A stretch of DNA of 64,000 nucleotides from Porphyra umbilicalis (taxonomy: Eukaryota; Rhodophyta; Bangiophyceae; Bangiales; Bangiaceae). The DNA is taken from the NCBI GenBank assembly GCA_002049455.2, contig KV918916.1, forward strand, positions 1-64,000, written 5' to 3'. Shown here piece after piece: positions 20,041-30,600 of the stretch. The first letter of the stretch is position 1. Each line of letters opens with the position of its first letter. The position numbers were made by a program, and so were the translations under genes. The notes beneath the pieces were generated by a model. The model was given only the letters and a program-made list of their open reading frames with translations. It ran no database searches and was not told the DNA's origin.

Positions 20041-22133
20041 ATGGGTTCGTCGTCGCCGCCGCCGCCGGTCGAGCCGCTGCGCGGCGCCGTGCGGGCGCTG
20101 GCGGCTGCGTCGGCGGTAAGTTTCTGCCTGCGGCCATCCCAGACGAGGGCGTCATCGGGCAGAGTGCCGAGTGCGCGTTTCCTTTGCCTAGGCGGCTTGC
20201 CGCTGGCGTTCCACCGCCATTGGTCAGACTGCATGCCACCGGCGCTCGCGTCGGAGCGGCGGGAGCGCGGTGACTGACGTCGCCTTGGACCTTGTTTGCC
20301 TTCTGTCTGTTTCTCATGACTTTTTTTTTGCTGGCTGGCTGCAGGTGCTCGGCGCCGTCGTCGTGGCCCGTGGCGTGTCGTCGGTCTTGACGATGCGCAA
20401 GTGGCGGCGGGAGCTGATTGTTGTGGAGGGCAAACGCAAGGGCCTACCGTACGTCGAGGCGGGATGAGCAGAGATGCTGCAGGACAGTGGGTCCTCTCTG
20501 ACGCCTGTGCCGGCTGTGTGTGACCAGGCCGGCGTTGGCGGTTGCGTGCCTGGCTTGTTTGATGGGTCAGCAGCGGGGCCCACCGCTCCGCAGCCGTCCC
20601 GGTCCACATGGTGCAGACCACTCACCCTTTTTTTCCCCGCGTGTGCTTTGCGTCGGTTTTCTCTGTCTTGGGTCGCCCTGATGTGTGTTCCTCGCTCTCC
20701 GCCACCCCCCTCCCTTGCCTTTTCGTAGTGCTCCCGGCCCACCGCCCTCCCTCTTTGTGGGCAACACCCCCGCCCTCGCGGGCGCCTACTACCGCACGCT
20801 GTACGCCCACATTGAGGAGCCCGTGTCTGTCTTTTACGTCCACTCAACGCCCTTTGTCGTTGTCAATGAGGTGTCGGCGGTCAAGACCGTCTTGTCCGGG
20901 TCTGGCGGCGCCTTTATCAAACCCCGCTACTTTGGCTACCGCTCCACCGCCGTGCGCGCGGCGGTCGACGCGGACAATGCGCTGTCTTCGGCCATGGCTG
21001 ACGACGGCACGCCCGTCGGCGGTGGCGGCGACACCTCCCGTCGCTCCCTCTTGCGGCTCATTGACGGGGCCATGCCCGACATCACCGCCGCGCTCGCCGA
21101 GCTGTTTGCGTCGTGGCCGACGCGGCCGCCGCCGTCGGGCGCCGACGCGGTGGCGGCCGCCGCTCCCGCCTACCGGGACGGGGAGGACGCGCAGGCGGCG
21201 GTGCTGTCGACCATCGTCGCCCTCAACATGCGGCTGCTCTTTGGCGTCGGGCCAGGCACCCCCACCGCCAATGCCGTCGCGTCGACCGCCGCGCGGCGTA
21301 TCTCGTTTGCCGGCGCCGAGTTTGCGCGGCGGATGGTCGACCCAAAGCGGGTGTGGGTGGCGCCGCTCGCGGGCGCCCGCTACGTTGCGGCCGTCGTCGG
21401 GCTCGTGCGGCTCGGCCGCTCCCTCGTCGCCGCCGTCGAGCGGCTGCCGGCCGACCACTGGGTCGCCGCCTGGGTCGGCACCGTGCGGCCGGTCGCCAAA
21501 CTCGGCAAAGTCATTGGCTTGCTCATGGCGAGCTCCCAGACGGTGCCCCTCACCATCGTGTGGTTGCTCCACCTGCTCGACACGCACCCGGCGGTGCGGG
21601 CGCGCCTTGCCGCCGAGGCCGACGCGGTGCTCGGCGCGGGCGCCGCCCGCCGTTCGCCGACGGCGGCGGACCTCGACCGCCTCCCCTACACCGAAGCGGT
21701 CGTCAAGGAAACGCTGCGCCTGTACCCGCCTTTTCCTCTCATCCAGCGCGTCGCGACGGACGAGGCGGTGCTCGGCGGGGTGGCCATCCCAGCCGGCACC
21801 CCTGTGTTTGTCTTGCCGTACCTCCTCCACCGCAACGCGGCCCACTTTTCCGCGCCGCACACGTACGACCCGGACCGGTGGCTCGGCGCGGGGCGTCGTG
21901 TGGCCGGGGGGGCCCCCTCAGAGTGGGCGTACGCGCCTTTTGGGCGGGGGCCCCGCGCGTGCGCGGGCGCGGCGCTCGCGCTTGCCGAGTTGAAGATCGC
22001 CGCCGTGACGGCGGTGACCGCTGGGCGGTTTGAGGTGGAGTGGGCGGGCGGGCGGCCGCCGGGCGTGTTTCCGCCCCTCGGCGTCGTGCCGGCGGGCGCG
22101 CGCGTGTTCCGGGCGGCGGGTGGCGGGGTGTGA
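20041..22133 (+). CDS. Cytochrome P450, membrane-anchored, three exons
   Basis: Exons 20041-20115, 20345-20448 and 20729-22133 join in frame to 527 residues. Intron 1 begins GTAAGT and ends CTGCAG; intron 2 begins GTACGT and ends TTCGTAG. Exons 1-2 encode a hydrophobic anchor (ALAAASAVLGAVVVARGV), a basic stop-transfer segment and the start of the Pro-rich hinge (GLPAPGPPPSLFVGN), as in microsomal P450s. Core motifs: I-helix ASSQT ending at T331, K-helix E387-x-x-R390 (ETLR), PDRW with R443, and the haem loop FGRGPRACAG with the haem ligand C471. The I-helix has Gln (Q330) where most monooxygenases have Asp or Glu, so oxygen activation or the reaction type may be unusual. It probably acts at the ER or plastid envelope with a reductase. 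The substrate is unknown. The length is normal for the family and no breaks are seen. Confidence 0.93.
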
Positions 22134-23108
22134 GGCGGCGCCGCGTGCCCGTGGGAGGTGGGTGGCGCGGGGGGGGGGGCACGGGTGCCCGCCCTCGCGG
22201 TTGGCAAACGGGCGTGGTTGTCGTGCGGGAAGAGGCAGCGAGGTGCCGCGCGGTGCGCGCCGCCGATGGGCGGCCGTCGCGACCAATGGTGAGGGGTGTC
22301 CGAGTGCGACTGTGTTGAGGGGAGGGGGGTAGGGAGCCACCGTGGTCAAGGACGTTTTGGTGTGCACTGCATCCTGCGATTCTTGCGCTACTGAATCGAG
22401 TCTGCCCTACGGGAAAATGTTGACTCCCCCGGTGGCCGCGGGTGGCTTCACAGCTGCAGTGGGCAGAGGCGTGACCACCGAGTGAGGCACATCTGACCTG
22501 CTTGCTGCCTTAGAGGAGGTCTCTAAGTGACTGGCTGCACTTAGTGCAGCGAGCGGGGGGGCCGGGAGAGTGCGTGCGGCCACGCCCCACCACTCTCGTC
22601 GGTGTGGAAGCCGGCGTGCACCCCCTCCCCCTCGCTTCCCCCCCTGGCCCAGCCTCCACCGCGCGCACAGGCGAGCCTGGGAGAGGCTGTGCTTGACCAG
22701 GAAAATTCCATTTCGCGCGCCAAGCGGCAACGTCCGAAACTATTTACCGAATCTCGCTTGGTGCTGCCGCTCGGCTGTGAGGCGCCTTCGCTGTCGCCTG
22801 GCGCACCTTTTCCACACTTCGTTGGGTGATCGCACGCCCACCCACTGTGGGCTGTGGCCCTGCAGAGACCTCGCTGGACTCAAGGCTGTCAGAGGCGCCG
22901 TTGCGACCAACCAACCCTCCTCGGGGAGGCTGCAGTGCAGCAGGCTGAGACTTCGGCGTGAACGGAAAAAAGTGGCTCACTGACGAGCCATTTCAACCTC
23001 ACTATCGATCCTTGTTCCCGTAGGGCTGCGGGACGACGTCAAGGAGTGGAGTTTGGCGATGCCCTCCCTCTCCCACCACGGCAGACGCTCAACGGCGAAG
23101 CCCCCCCG
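22134..23108. other. Intergenic region, no supported gene
   Basis: This lies downstream of the P450. Short open frames in several phases have no recognisable features. The region may contain upstream or 3' sequence of a small minus-strand gene suggested by the exon at 23109-23162. Confidence 0.4.
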
Positions 23109-23162
23109 CTACTCCTCGGGCATGGCGCCGGTGCGCAAGAACTTCTCCACCTTGTCAAACGT
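23109..23162 (-). CDS. Possible terminal exon of a small minus-strand gene
   Basis: On the minus strand a CTTTCAG 3' splice signal is followed by 17 codons reading TFDKVEKFLRTGAMPEE and a TAG stop. The charged, well-mixed composition differs from the surrounding low-complexity frames. About 45-75 bases upstream is a GTGAGC that could be the donor, and a stretch resembling a plastid transit peptide precedes it. The upstream exon structure could not be settled, and the family is not recognised. Confidence 0.3.
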   Translation of the reverse strand, partial: TFDKVEKFLRTGAMPEE

Positions 23163-23546
23163 CTGAAAGTCTCTGCTCGGGTCTGCTGTTGTGTTTTGGC
23201 TGCGTGGACCACCACGACACGCGAGGGCTCACGGGCGCCAGCAGCCGTGGCGGCCGCCGCGCCGCGTGCGGGCCGTCGGTGGACACCCGTCACGGTGGGC
23301 TGGGCGCGCGACGTGCACCGGTCCTGTAGTGTGAATGCTATATTCATGCATCCAACAGCGTAGCGTAGACTTCGTCTCTGTCTTCTGTTTCTTCAACTTC
23401 GGACCTTTGAAACTGAAAAACGAGCCACCAGCGCCATACGTGTCATTTCCTTGGCGCGACAAGACCTACACAGCCATGATCAACAGATTTGTTTACGACT
23501 AAGTAGATCATGGTTACATCCATCCTTCAAGTCAAATCAGAAGCTT

Positions 23547-23620
23547 GCTTTCGTAGCTCAGTTGGTTAGAGCGCCAGCCTAACATGCTGGAGGTCCCGAG
23601 TTCGAGCCTCGGCGAGAGTA
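23547..23620 (+). tRNA. tRNA-Val (anticodon AAC)
   Basis: The 74-nt cloverleaf is complete and intronless. The acceptor GCTTTCG pairs with CGAGAGT (with G-U pairs) and the discriminator is A. The D stem is GCTC/GAGC. The anticodon stem CCAGC/GCTGG encloses the loop CTAACAT, giving anticodon AAC. The variable loop is AGGTC, and the T stem CCGAG/CTCGG has loop TTCGAGC. Internal pol III boxes are present: A box TAGCTCAGTTGG and B box GTTCGAGCC. A TTTT at 23635-23638 can serve as terminator. CCA is not encoded, as expected for a nuclear tRNA gene. Confidence 0.95.
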
Positions 23621-23694
23621 GATGTGCATAAACATTTTGGTCTGTTGACCTTCGGATCATCACACAAGACTCTGGGGATGGACACGACTTTTTA

Positions 23695-23825
23695 CAGTGC
23701 GTTCTCGTTATAAGAGAATCGTTTACAAAAGAATATGGGTCGCGAGTCTTACATTCCAGTCCGTGTGGACCACTTTTTCTTCATATTCAGCCGAATCAGC
23801 TGTCTCTTATAACGAGAACGAATTG
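23695..23825. mobile_element. MITE with TA target duplication (Tc1/mariner or pogo type)
   Basis: A 131-bp element with 23-bp terminal inverted repeats, starting CAGTGCGTTCTCG on the left and CAATTCGTTCTCG on the right, with two mismatches between them. It is flanked by TA on both sides. Size, TIR and TA duplication fit a non-autonomous Tc1/mariner-pogo superfamily MITE. It lies 75 bp downstream of the tRNA gene and has no coding capacity. Confidence 0.75.
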
Positions 23826-23853
23826 TACCGCCACACAGTTTCTAAACGATCTA

Positions 23854-24022
23854 TTGCCGTCTTCCCAATTTTGGCCGATGTGGTCAAAGTCAAGGTGTCT
23901 GGGTCAACAGCCCATTGGTCAATCCACTTTATCCGGCTGAATGGATGGCTGAGACGCTGTTTCACACTGTTGATCACCCCTGTTGACATCGACGGGATCG
24001 GCCAAAATTGGGAAGACAGCAA
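23854..24022. mobile_element. Second TA-flanked MITE
   Basis: A 169-bp element with 26-bp terminal inverted repeats (TTGCCGTCTTCCCAATTTTG and 6 more) with one mismatch, flanked by TA on both sides. It lies 28 bp from the first MITE but the TIR sequence differs, so it is a separate family with the same TA target preference. It has no coding capacity. Confidence 0.7.
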
Positions 24023-24864
24023 TATTCTGTATGCACAGCTGTCTGTAGGCCAGCATATGTGGCACTATCTTTTAGATTCCAGGCACGTGCGTGCAATACA
24101 ATGGCCTTCAGGGCGGTGGCGCGCTCGGCGACGCATTGACGCCGGCAGGCTCTATGGCCGCGAGCGCGCACGGGGGCACGTACAGCCACGTTGCCGTGGT
24201 GGGGGGGGTGTTGGGCGGGGAAAGGGGTGCTGCCTCCGCCACCGCAGCGGCGGCGGCCCGCCGGCGTCGCGCGGCGCCCACGGGCGAGGCCGTCACTCCG
24301 CCGCGCAGCGCACCTGCGCACGGCAGGCAGGGCGGCCGACACGGCGCACGGGCGGGCGGGTGGGACTGATCGCCGCGCGACGAGGCGCCTGAAACCGCGC
24401 CGCTAGGTGGCGTCAGCAACCGCCGACGCGCCGCCGCAACAGAAGACGGCGCGCAGGCACGATCACCCGCGGGTCATCGTGGGGGCGTCGAACCCCGGAA
24501 GTCGCTGCGCGCGGTCACCGCGCGCAACTCGGGACGGTAGAGGGGGCACGGGGGCAGGCGCCGTCCGGGCCCACTGACACCTGTGGCAGGACAGTACTTC
24601 TCAGCCACGTAACTCCATACATTTTTAGCGTCATCGCGACCCTTCCAACACTGACACGCCCTCAGATCCCTGAGCACACGAAAGCAGGCTGCCACCTCTG
24701 AAACGGAGAGCAAGTCTTTTGATCTAAGTATATGTGTAGCATATCTCTGCTCCCAATTGGCAATTGGCCACAAGTAGCCTCCTTGACTGACCAAAGCCCA
24801 TGTATTGTGGGAATTGGCCTGTGGCACGCCCTTTGGGGGGTTACCTCCGCATTGTTCATTTTTT
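24023..24864. other. Intergenic region before the retroelement cluster
   Basis: A GC-rich half (24100-24550) is followed by a more balanced half. A minus-strand open frame at 24474-24827 includes the protein-like stretch DLLSVSEVAACFRVLRDLRA but matches nothing I know. No gene is firmly supported. Confidence 0.35.
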
Positions 24865-25131
24865 TGTGGTTTGTTTGCTTGCCTGTCTTATCTGTCTGCC
24901 GGCACTCATTACGATCGCTTGTGATCGGACGGTCGATCGACCGGTGCCCTCGTTTATATTAAATCACCGTGGGTCCTGGGTCGCCGTCGTGGGCACCACC
25001 CGGCTCCCCATCGGATGCCCTTCAACAAAAGGTCTTTCTTCCTCGACGCGACGGCGATAGAACTCGCTTTATTGCTTGGCTACGGTCGGTCTCAGTACAC
25101 TGGTAATTGAACTAACGATATTAATACCACA
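24865..25131 (+). repeat. Possible 5' LTR of element A
   Basis: The stretch starts TGTGGTTT and ends AATACCACA, giving inverted TG...CA ends, and is followed two bases later by a primer-binding-like TGG. It contains a TATATTAAAT at about 24955 that could be the promoter. No second copy is present in the window, so the left edge is a guess. Confidence 0.35.
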
Positions 25132-25133
25132 TT

Positions 25134-25151
25134 TGGTGGAGCAGCAGGGGA
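25134..25151 (+). promoter_or_regulatory. Probable primer-binding site of element A
   Basis: TGGTGGAGCAGCAGGGGA begins two bases after the CACA end of the proposed 5' LTR. The leading TGG matches the CCA end of a tRNA, and the following bases would pair with an acceptor and T arm. The tRNA cannot be named from this window. Confidence 0.45.
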
Positions 25152-25361
25152 TACCCTCGCCTTCATCGTTCCTCGCGGCACGGTGTTCCCGAGAACTTTC
25201 TCGCTGCCTCGTGGCATTGTGACGGTGTCGATACGGTCGCTTGGCGCGCGGGGCGTAAGCCATCGACTTGTAGGCGTGGTGCCGGGGGCATCACGGTTGA
25301 GATCTTCGACGTTGGCGCGCAGGGCGTTAGCCAAGTCGGAACACTTTGTTCAGGTCCCAGT

Positions 25362-27560
25362 ATGTCTACTGAAGGTACCGGCGGCACTCGGCGAGCCAGA
25401 GACGGCAAGTTGCCAGCTGGCTACCGGCCGCCGGGCGGGGGACAAGGCACTCCTGCCGCCTCCGACGCCCCAATGGACGGTGCTCCTACTCCTCCCATCC
25501 CTGCGGATCAAGCCGCCTCAGGGCAGATGCAGGTGGTGGAGAGCCTGAAGGCGGCCGTTGAAGCACTTCAGCGACGCCTAACGGCCCAAGAACAGACTAA
25601 CGAGTCTCTGGCGCGAGCCAACGACAAGTTGGTCGACGACGTCGAGGCCCTGCGCAAGGTCGACTCCCACGAGGAGAAACGCCTTGTGGCTAAGTCTCGC
25701 CGCCAGTCGGGCGACAAGACCAAGAATGTCAAGAAGACAAGCAAGGTGACTCAAGACAAGTCCGTCCGCAAGGACGATCCGGCTGACGCCGCGCCTTCCT
25801 CATCTTCCGATGACTCTGTCTCTGGGTCAAGCCCGACGTCGTCAGACGACGACAACCCCAACGCGACGGACACGTCCTCTTCGGGCGATGGCCACGGGCC
25901 GCCAGGCCCGCCGTCGCCCGCAAGTGGGTCCTCACCGAGCGACAGCTCGAGCGAGTCGGACGCGGCCGCGCGCAAGCGCCCCGCGACCCCCAACAAACGG
26001 AAGGAGCGACTTGAAAAAGCCGATAGGATCAAAGTGATCCGCCCGACTGATAGCCGCTTCAAGACACTCCTGGACTACAGGACGTACACTCTGATCCGCC
26101 GTCAACTGACGTATACACCAAAGGAGGCACAACGGTCGCATCGTCTCAACAAACGTTTAGACGGAGCTTTCCATGGGCAACAGCCATTCACGGGAGCCCT
26201 GCCCTTGGGCATCTTCACGTTCTTGACGACCTTTCGCCGCGCGTGCGACGCGGCTGGGCTGACGCACGGTCAAGCCCTTCCGCTCAAGGACTTTTGACAA
26301 GCCGGCATCGCCAAGATGGCGTTCTCTGGCGCGCTTAACAGCACCCTCGGACGTAAGAGCGTCTCCACCAATGGCTCCAACCGTCCAAACAGCCAAACGT
26401 GGCACCGTTTGGCCGTTTGGACGGTTGGAGCACTGGTGGCTGGGATCCGCTCCAAAACTAGGGTGTGACGGGGCCGTGACGGCCCATAAATAGACCGGTT
26501 CACATTTTCTAATCCCTTAATACATCTCGTGGTGGCCTCGCGGGATCGCCCTTCTTTTGGAGCTTGAACGGCAGCGCCACTCCAAACAGGCCTGTTTGGA
26601 GACGCCCCAAGTCGTTTGGCCAACCCCTGGTTCCCTGTTCGGACCACGAAAGCCAATGGAAAGCGTGACCCGTGACTTGCAGACAGTTGCGAGACGATCT
26701 GGCAGTCATGGAGATTCTCTGTAGTGTATCTGTGGGAATACTGGCGTGCCACAAAAGAGGCCCACCGCCAGAGACGTCGAGACGAGCCCAAGCTTGAGAC
26801 GTGATCTGCTTAGTTTTAGCTCTGCGTTTGGGGAGCCAGTGACAGCACCACACGTTGTGCACACGTGGCCGTTGGGTTGGTCGGTTGGCTCCATTGGTGG
26901 AGATGCTCTAAGCGTTATGCCATCCGTACTTACGGAGATGCCGTCAACTGGCTTCTTTCGAAGTATGCGACGCACGCGACTATGGCTAACGCCTATCAAG
27001 ACATCATTACGATGAAGCAACAAGACAACGAGGCGCCCACGGCCTTTGGTCATCGCGTGGAAACGCAATGCGACCTCCTGAACGGTTTGTTCGACATGCA
27101 AGACGTTAAGGACGTCTTCATCACTGGTCTTTTGGACCTTGTGCAAGCGCACGTGCGGGTCTTGAATGACCAATTCCCGGATCGGACTCTCTCCGAGACT
27201 GTTGCTACCGCCCAGATGTACTGGGACGGCACCAACTAACTGCGATTTCAGCTCAAGATGACCCGCCCAACGGCAATCAAAGTCGCTTACGCGACACAGG
27301 ACCAGCGGACGACGACGGAGCGACCGTTCACACCGGTCCGCACCCCGCCGCCCCCGCGGGCCGCCGTCCCTCAAGCCAATCAGGCTGACATCTGTTACAA
27401 TTGTAACCAGCTGGGGCACTTCGCCGCACAGTGTGCCGAACCCTATCGCCCTCGCGAGCGTCGCCAACCGCCTATCGGCGTTCATGCCATTACCGACGGT
27501 AACGTCGAAGAAGACGAGATCGAACGTCCGGCCGACGCCGTGGACGATTCGAAAAACGCC
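25362..27560 (+). pseudogene. gag region of element A
   Basis: It starts at ATG 25362. An N-terminal coiled-coil-like stretch (ESLKAAVEALQRRL and following) precedes a Ser/Asp-rich linker, then a gag core with FKTLLDYRTYTLIRRQL. A CCHC zinc knuckle (CYNCNQLGHFAAQC) lies at about 27393-27434. A Harbinger-like MITE sits inside the region. The element is a fossil and this region is not a single open frame. Confidence 0.75.
26357..26908. mobile_element. PIF/Harbinger-like MITE in element A
   Basis: A 552-bp element with TIRs starting GAGCGTCTCCACCAATGG (left) and GAGCATCTCCACCAATGG (right), similar over about 27 bp, flanked by TAA on both sides. The 3-bp TAA duplication and GAGCATCTCC-type ends are typical of the PIF/Harbinger superfamily. 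No transposase is present. Near the left end is an internal hairpin with 26-bp arms (26374-26399 and 26406-26431), one mismatch and a 6-base loop. Confidence 0.8.
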
Positions 27561-27619
27561 TACGCCGGGTGCCCGACTGGGCGTTGCCCGGCGGAACGCG
27601 AAAGCGTACGGTAACAAGG

Positions 27620-30600
27620 TTGTTGCGCCGTACCTTACGGCACTACGAGATCGCCGCCACGCTTGGCCCGTGCATGCGTGTGATGCGGAGCTGCCACCCT
27701 GTACTTGAAACGGGCGCCGGGGTAAACATAGTGCGAACTAGTGTTCTCCCTGCGAACTGGATGGCTTACGCCGAAGAGTTGACCACGCTTCCACGCATCC
27801 GAGATGCCAACAACAATCGTATCGTGACGAAGTATGCCATACATCTGTATGTAGACACCGGAGGTGTACGTCTATTTGACCGGTTCCTCGTTTCCGACAA
27901 CTTGACAGTCCCGTGCACCCTTGGCACCGAGTTCATTGAACAAAACATGGAGGCGATTTTGCCGCGTTTGCGTAAGATCGTCTGGCAGGAACACGTGCGC
28001 TGCACGGAGGAGCTTCCTCGGCCAACGCCGATCTTGGCTTGTCTTAAAGACAGTGCCTGGGACCGCCATTGGCAAGACAAACCCGCAAGGGTGAGAGCCT
28101 GTAAACAGGTACGTGTCGACCGACGACAAGAGGAGTGGATCATGGGCACATCCGACACCCCTGGTATGGTTACCATCACACCGAACGCTCGGTTATGCCG
28201 ACATAAGTCAATGGCGGTCGCCCGCGGCCTGGCAATCGTCAAGCCCGACGAACCTTTCTTAGTCAAGTTATGCAACTTTGGCAAAGACCAAGTCATTGTT
28301 CGCAAGAACTCAACCTTGGGGTTTGCAGAACCCTAACAAGGGCCGATGTTGGCCGCCGTCTTGGATGACAACCATCCAACAGATGGTACCGATACTTCAT
28401 CGGACGACGCGAGTCGTGACCCACTTGAGGACCTCGACCTCAGTGAGGCCCCCGAGTACCTGCACGACCAGATTCGAGACATGCTCAAGACGCATTCGTC
28501 GATGTGGGATGGAACCCTAGGTGTCATCCGTGCTACGCAGCACGCCATCGTCACTCCCCCGGACGCTCTGCCCATACGGGCCCAACCCTACCGAACCGGG
28601 CCGTTCAAACGGCAGATCATCGCTGATCAGATCAACAAGATGTTGAAGCTCAACGTCATTGCCCCTAGCCATAGTGCTTGGGCAAGCCCCGTGGTAATTG
28701 TACCAAAGAAGAACGGCAAAGCCCGATTCTGCGTCGACTATCGTCGGTTAAAAAACATCACCAAGAAGGATGCTTATCCCTTGCCACGGTTGGAGGACTG
28801 CCTCGACTCCTTGGGAGATGCCCAGGTGTTCACGTCTCTCGACTGCACCGCGGGGTACTGGCAAGTGCCCTTACGCAAGGCAGACCAAGAGAAGACGGCG
28901 TTCACAACGCATTGTGGTACATACCACTGGTTATCAATGCCTTTCGGCTGAACGAACGCACCCGCTATCTTTCAGCGCGCGTTGGATATTATCCTCTCAG
29001 GCTGAATGTGTCAGACATGCCTTGTCTAGTTAGACCATGTCATCATCTTCTCCGCAAACGCGGAACAACACGTCAAAGACGCTGATACGGTTCTGCACCG
29101 TCTGCGAGAAGCCGGGGTTACCCTAAACTTGGAAAAGTGCACGTGGTTCTCCGACGAAGTCGAGTACCTCGGACAAATTGTCCGCCCCGGGCAACTGCAC
29201 GTGCATTACAAGAACGTGGATGCTCTGAAGCACTCCAAGTTCCCAACGACAAAGACCCAGCTGAAAAGCTTCTTGGGCATGTGTAACGTCTATCGACGTT
29301 TCGTCCAGGACTTCGCCAAACGAGCGAAGCCGCTGAACGCCCTGACTAGGGCCGAGATCCCACCGGATCTACCACCACCGACGGACGTAGCCATCGCCGC
29401 ATTCGAAGACCTTCGAAGCGCACTACTGTGCCCACCGGTACTTGCCTTGCCACAGGCCAATCGGAAGCTCGTCGTCGACGTTGACGCATGCGCCGACCAA
29501 GTTGGTTGCACACTCCTCCAGGAGGAACCGGGCGAACTGCTTCATCCTGTCGGATATCGGAGCCGAGGACTCACTGCTGCAGAGCAAAACTACTCCACAA
29601 AGGAGCGCGAATGCCTCGGCGTCGTGTGGGCTGTCCTCAAGTTGAGGCACTTCCTCTATGGGCAGCGGTTCCTCATCCGAACGGATCACCAAGCACTTGG
29701 CTGGATCTACAGCACGACTGACTCAAGCGGACGCTTGATGCGATGGCGACTTCGCCTCTCCGAATACACATTCGATATGGTTTATAAACCAGGTGCATCG
29801 CACCACTTGCCGGACTTCCTGTCGCGCGCCTCTACGGTGGCGCCGCCAGACGATATCCATGATGATATATCGTGCCTGGCATTGGCCGAGACGGCCAACG
29901 GCTTGATGACGGGGAGGTACACGGATACCGACACACCGGAACCGGAGGAGTTCGACGATGTTGTCGAAGCACAACAAAGAGACGACTTCTGCGTCGAGAT
30001 GTCCACTCGCGTGGAGCGCGGAACGGCCAAGGCCTTCTTCCGCAACGAGCAGAACGCTCTGTATCGCCGGACGCCTTACGGCAACCAATTGGTTATACCA
30101 AAAGCATTACGCGAACGCGTCTTGACGCTCGAGCATCACGCCACAGTGGCAGCCCACCCCGGTATGAACCGGATGTACTAAACCATGCGAAGGGCATATT
30201 ACTGGCCTTCGATGGTAACGGACATCCACACAACCATCACCAAGTGCACAACTTGTGCCCAAAACCGCCTCGCCTTGCGGCGACACACCATGCCCTTGAC
30301 GCTGTTCCCGGCTACTGAGCCTCTCACGGAACTGTCCGTTGACATCTTTGGGCCCATCCCGGCCTCCAAGAAGGGCAATCGCTTCATCTTGGTTATCACC
30401 GACCGCTTCTCCAAGCTCACCAAGTGCGTCGCCTTACGGCGAATTACGGCCATGTCCGTGGCGTCAGCCATCATCGACGCGTGGGTGTCCGCCTACGGGC
30501 CCCCGGACCGGATCCTATCGGACCAAGGACCCCAGTTCATGTCGAACTTCTTCATCGCTGTGATGAAAATGCTTGGCATTGAAACGGTTCGCACCACGGC

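Noticed and set aside
24091-24369. Small Ala/Gly-rich open frame after the MITEs
   Set aside because: Low complexity, no neighbours or motifs to support it.
23697-24392. Open frame running through both MITEs
   Set aside because: It spans non-coding transposon ends and their inverted repeats, so it is chance.
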